Below, in pieces: positions 14,945 through 18,104 of a DNA stretch of 18,104 nt. The stretch is from an uncultured Campylobacter sp. (GTDB lineage Bacteria; Campylobacterota; Campylobacteria; Campylobacterales; Campylobacteraceae), in contig CALCKS010000204.1 in assembly GCA_937965895.1 (NCBI GenBank), positions 1-18,104 of the forward strand, in the 5' to 3' direction. The notes under the pieces were generated by a model. The model did no database searches. It had not been told where the DNA came from and saw only the letters and a program-made list of their open reading frames with translations. The position numbers were made by a program, and so were the translations under genes. Numbering within the stretch: the stretch's first letter is position 1; every line of letters starts with the position of its first letter.

Positions 14945-16375
14945 TTGAGTACTAAAATTTTAGGTATTGACGTAGGCTCTGTTCAAATTTGCGCTGTGAT
15001 AGGCCAGCACGATGAAGCAGGACTTAAAATAATCGGAATAGGAACTGCAAAAACTCAGGGTATAAAAAAGGGCGTAATAACAAATATCGAGCTCGCATCA
15101 AAATCAATAAAAAGCGCTTTAATAGACGCTCAAAGAGTGGCGGGCACAAGATACGAAAAAGTAGTGGTTTCAATCTCGGGAGCCTATACAAAAAGCGTTG
15201 ACAGTAACGGTGTGGTAAATGTTCCCACGTATGAAATAGGCATAAAAGAGATACAACGCTCGATGTCCGAGTCTGAGCGAAGGGCGCAAATCCACAGCGA
15301 CTACGAAAAACTACATATACTTCCTTATAATTTCAAAGTAGACGACCAAGAGCATATAGAGGACCCTTTGGGTATGAATGGAAGTAGGCTCGAGGTGCAA
15401 ACGCACATCATAATGGCGCAAAAATCATCTCTTAGTAACCTAAGAAAAGCGTTAAATTTGGCTGGAGTCGAGCCTGATAATATCGTACTTTCCAGCTACG
15501 CTTCGGCTATCGCGACGCTAAATCAAGATGAAAAAGATTTGGGTGTAGCTTTTATAGATATGGGCGGTGCAACTTGCAATATGATAATTCACTCTGGAAA
15601 TTCGATAAGATATAACGAATTTTTAGGTATAGGTTCGTCAAATATAACAAATGATCTATCCGCTGCGCTTCATACGCCTATTTTAAAAGCTGAAGATATA
15701 AAATTAAATTACGGAATTTTGCTAAATAATGCCAACGAACTAGTTGAGATCCCGCCTATTAACGAAGATGGCAAGGTGCAGGAAGTATCTCTTGATGTTA
15801 TTTCAAACGTCATATATGCAAGAGCCGAAGAGACGCTAATGATACTTGCAAAAATGCTCGAAGATAGCGGATACAAAAACTCAATAGCCGCAGGCGTAGT
15901 TCTTACCGGCGGCATGACTAAGCTTGAAGGCATCAGAGAGCTTGCTATAGCAGTATTTGACAATATGCCGGTGCGAATAGCAAGACCAAAGGAAATGGAA
16001 GGGCTATATGAAATTTTAAGAGATCCGGCAAATTCTTGTGCGATAGGACTTTGCATGTACGGTGCAGGCTACTTTACGCCTTATGAAATCGACTCTGAAA
16101 AGAAAATGCGATATAAAGACGAGATTGTAGTAAAAAATAAGATTTTAAAAGATATAGTCTACGATAATGGAGTAAAAATCGAAGATAAAAAAAATATCGA
16201 AGAAGTCGATAATAAAATATTTAGAGGAAGTACTCTAGATGATAACTATATAGATGATTTAAGAATCGATGACGACAGAACTTTACAAGACGAACTAAAT
16301 GAAGATTTAAATAAAAAAGAAAAAAAACCAAATATTTTTTCTGTGATTTGGAATAAAATAACACAACTATTTTAA
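14945..16375 (+). CDS. ftsA: FtsA, actin-like Z-ring membrane anchor
   Basis: FtsA binds ATP, polymerises and ties FtsZ to the inner membrane. The 476-residue product has the actin-fold motifs: phosphate-1 ILGIDVGSVQICAVIG (5-20), phosphate-2 FIDMGGATCNM (203-213) and the adenosine motif VVLTGGMTKLEG (318-329). The 1C-type subdomain lies between. After residue 380 comes an unusual charged linker of about 80 residues rich in Asp, Glu, Lys and Ile, then the C-terminal amphipathic membrane helix NIFSVIWNKITQLF (463-476). E. coli FtsA is 420 residues; the extra length is in the linker. The start is TTG (14945) with AAGG eight bases upstream. It lies between ppiD and ftsZ, which begins 18 bases after its stop. 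Confidence 0.97.
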   Translation: MSTKILGIDVGSVQICAVIGQHDEAGLKIIGIGTAKTQGIKKGVITNIELASKSIKSALIDAQRVAGTRYEKVVVSISGAYTKSVDSNGVVNVPTYEIGIKEIQRSMSESERRAQIHSDYEKLHILPYNFKVDDQEHIEDPLGMNGSRLEVQTHIIMAQKSSLSNLRKALNLAGVEPDNIVLSSYASAIATLNQDEKDLGVAFIDMGGATCNMIIHSGNSIRYNEFLGIGSSNITNDLSAALHTPILKAEDIKLNYGILLNNANELVEIPPINEDGKVQEVSLDVISNVIYARAEETLMILAKMLEDSGYKNSIAAGVVLTGGMTKLEGIRELAIAVFDNMPVRIARPKEMEGLYEILRDPANSCAIGLCMYGAGYFTPYEIDSEKKMRYKDEIVVKNKILKDIVYDNGVKIEDKKNIEEVDNKIFRGSTLDDNYIDDLRIDDDRTLQDELNEDLNKKEKKPNIFSVIWNKITQLF

Positions 16376-16393
16376 AAGGAGATTGGATCAACT

Positions 16394-17548
16394 ATGGGTA
16401 ACTTTATGGTAGAAGAGAAAAAGCCTTCATACGGCGCAAAGATAAAAGTAGTAGGCGTAGGCGGTGGTGGTGGAAATATGATAAATCATATTATTAGAGA
16501 AAAAGGCGATGAGATGGATATCGATCTAATAGTCGCTAATACCGATGTAAAAGCACTTGATAGCTCTTTGGCCTTTACTAAACTGCAGCTTGGAGAGAAG
16601 ATCACAAAAGGTCTTGGTGCTGGTATGAATCCGGACGTAGGAACCAAAGCCGCCCAGGAAAGTTACGAAGAGATCAAATCTACACTTGAGTACTCAGATA
16701 TCGTATTTATAGCATCAGGCCTTGGAGGCGGTACCGGTACAGGCGCAGCTCCGGTGGTAGCACAGGCAGCTAAAGAGATCGGCGCCTTAACCATATCGGT
16801 CGTTACTATGCCGTTTGATTTTGAGGGTAAAAAGCGCTATAACCTGGCTTTAAAAGGACTAAATGAACTAAAAAAAGAGTCTGATTCTATAGTGGTAATC
16901 CCAAACCAAAGACTAAAATCCCTTATAGACAAAAAAGCTGGTATAAAAGAAAGTTTTAAAATAGTTGATAACGTTTTAGCTCGAGCCGTCAGCGGTATGT
17001 GTACCATAGTTCTTGATTCGGGAAATAGCGACATAAACTCCGACTTTGCCGACGTCAAAAAAGTCATGGAACACCGCGGTATGGCGCTACTTGGCATAGG
17101 CGAATCAGAAGGCGAAGGCGCAGCCCAGGAAGCAATAAAAAATGCAATACAATCTCCGTTGCTAAGCGACATTACCATAAACGGCGCAGTGGGCGTTCTA
17201 GTGCACTTTAAATATCATCCAGATTCTCCTTTTAGCGACATCGAGGAAGCTATGAACCTAGTGCAAAAAGCTGTAGACGATGAAGCCGATATCATATTCG
17301 GTACAACAAGCGACGAGAGTTTTGAAAATAACAAAATTCAAGTTACTATAATAGCCACCGGCTTTAGAGACAAAGAAGAGGAAAAACCCACACCCGTAGC
17401 CTCTACGCCCGACGCTGCATTTAAAAAGTCAAGAAATCCGATTTTAGATGAAAGAATCAGCAGACTAAAGGTTAGCGGCGGATACAATAGCGAAGAAGCA
17501 ACTAATATGCTAGAAACGCCATCGTATATCAGAAACCAAATGGATTAA
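16394..17548 (+). CDS. ftsZ: FtsZ, tubulin-like cell-division GTPase
   Basis: FtsZ polymerises on GTP into the Z-ring that organises septation. The 384-residue product has the glycine-rich N-terminal loop GVGGGGGNMI (21-30), the tubulin signature GGGTGTG (111-117), and the T7 catalytic loop NSDFADVKKVM (215-225) with Asp217 and Asp220 kept; the residue before DFAD is Ser where Val is common. The C-terminal linker is short and ends in the conserved interaction peptide LETPSYIRNQMD, which binds FtsA. ATG 16394 has GGAG at 16378-16381, a rather long 12-base spacing. MVEEKK five codons in is a less likely start. It is the last gene of the ppiD-ftsA-ftsZ run and is followed at once by a strong terminator. 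Confidence 0.99.
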   Translation: MGNFMVEEKKPSYGAKIKVVGVGGGGGNMINHIIREKGDEMDIDLIVANTDVKALDSSLAFTKLQLGEKITKGLGAGMNPDVGTKAAQESYEEIKSTLEYSDIVFIASGLGGGTGTGAAPVVAQAAKEIGALTISVVTMPFDFEGKKRYNLALKGLNELKKESDSIVVIPNQRLKSLIDKKAGIKESFKIVDNVLARAVSGMCTIVLDSGNSDINSDFADVKKVMEHRGMALLGIGESEGEGAAQEAIKNAIQSPLLSDITINGAVGVLVHFKYHPDSPFSDIEEAMNLVQKAVDDEADIIFGTTSDESFENNKIQVTIIATGFRDKEEEKPTPVASTPDAAFKKSRNPILDERISRLKVSGGYNSEEATNMLETPSYIRNQMD

Positions 17549-17553
17549 TGAAT

Positions 17554-17577
17554 AAGGATTGGTCTTCCAATCCTTTT
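17554..17577 (+). terminator. Rho-independent terminator behind ftsZ
   Basis: AAGGATTGG (17554-17562) pairs perfectly with CCAATCCTT (17567-17575) around a TCTT loop, and the run TTTT ends at 17577. It begins six bases after the ftsZ stop. This is the clearest terminator in the window and closes the plus-strand division gene run. Confidence 0.92.
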
Positions 17578-18104
17578 AAAATTTAAAGCACAATAATTAG
17601 GTGGTAAGTTAAATTTTATATTATTCTAAATTTGGCTAAAAATTAAGTTGCAAGTAATAAATTGATTTTTTAACAAATTATACTATATTTCGTTAGTCAC
17701 AATATATTCAGGATATTCTTATTTTACAATAAAATTATTCCACTAAAAATAATTTCAAAACCATAGTTTTTAGATTTTATACCGCACCAAAAACACTATA
17801 ATATAACGCCAAAAGCAAACCCAAACGAGCGAGTGTAGCGTATCGCGGATGACAAACGAGCTGGGTAGCCTCGCTTCTGTATCGTCGCAAGCGGATGAGC
17901 GCGATGTACTCGCAAAAATTTAAATGAAGCATGCGATGCGGCAAGCGTCGTTAAATTTAACGTTGGCAAGTTAAAATCGGCAGCGAGTCAAAATTTTAAA
18001 GCGTGCGCGGCTGAACACGGCTCTAAATTTAACTCAAACGAATCCGACTCCGATAAATCACAAAAAGCGCCGAACGATGAAATAAGCTTTGGCGGCGAGA
18101 AATT
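17578..18104. other. Region without a recognisable gene, with a composition step near 17815
   Basis: From 17578 to about 17815 the DNA is very AT-rich. Beyond that it turns markedly more GC-rich, resembling the left half of the window. A perfect TATAAT sits at 17797-17802 on the plus strand, but no ribosome site with a long frame follows. The largest plus-strand frame at the right end has no start codon in view. CGTTAAATTTAACG (17949-17962) is a perfect 14-base palindrome. A gene could begin beyond the edge. Confidence 0.5.

Noticed and set aside
17849..17923. 24-residue frame from ATG 17849 following the orphan TATAAT
   Set aside because: No ribosome site, no recognisable product, and a length expected by chance.
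1..18104. CRISPR array, tRNA/rRNA, prophage, toxin-antitoxin or defence system
   Set aside because: No regularly spaced repeats, no cloverleaf or rRNA-like stretch, and no such protein families among the intact genes.

Overview
The window reads as chromosomal core DNA from a campylobacterote, most likely a Campylobacter of the higher-GC group (C. rectus / C. showae / C. concisus / C. curvus). The reasons are the gene order (secA divergent from lolA; a PIF1-like helicase divergent from a large lipoprotein; rsmH and an FtsL-like gene divergent from ppiD-ftsA-ftsZ), Campylobacter-like AAGGA ribosome sites with TATAAT/TAAAAT -10 boxes, and a striking abundance of the word AAATTT. The species assignment is inference from memory of the genus, not a search.

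Layout. 1-3203 (minus): the N-terminus of a LolC/E-type lipoprotein-export permease, cut by the window edge, and complete secA with a good terminator behind it. 3293-3805 (plus): lolA. 3806-4274: non-coding, with a strongly folded two-hairpin element. 4275-6097 (minus): a PIF1/RecD-like helicase translationally coupled to a small periplasmic protein. 6148-8217 (plus): a lipoprotein carrying two peptidoglycan peptidase modules (NlpC/P60 and M15). 8218-8962: non-coding and saturated with AAATTT. 8963-9761 (minus): a 107-residue protein of unknown function overlapping a DUF523/TudS-type protein. 10005-10859 (minus): a D-amino-acid-transaminase-type class IV aminotransferase. 10990-11499 (plus): a two-helix membrane protein. 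11500-12706 (minus): rsmH and a small FtsL-like bitopic protein. 12761-17548 (plus): a class II aldolase-fold protein lacking the usual metal ligands, ppiD, ftsA and ftsZ, closed by an excellent terminator. 17578-18104: no recognisable gene.

Together the genes centre on the cell envelope and division: protein export (SecA), lipoprotein sorting (Lol permease, LolA), periplasmic folding (PpiD), peptidoglycan metabolism (the two-peptidase lipoprotein, D-amino-acid transaminase) and the Z-ring (FtsA, FtsZ, probable FtsL). I found no mobile element, CRISPR array, rRNA, tRNA or defence/secretion island, and I do not claim a new system. The most worthwhile leads are the AAATTT saturation (it matches the RAATTY methylation/DNA-uptake motif known in C. 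jejuni), the folded element at 4062-4178, the degenerate aldolase-fold protein beside the division genes, and the dual-peptidase lipoprotein.
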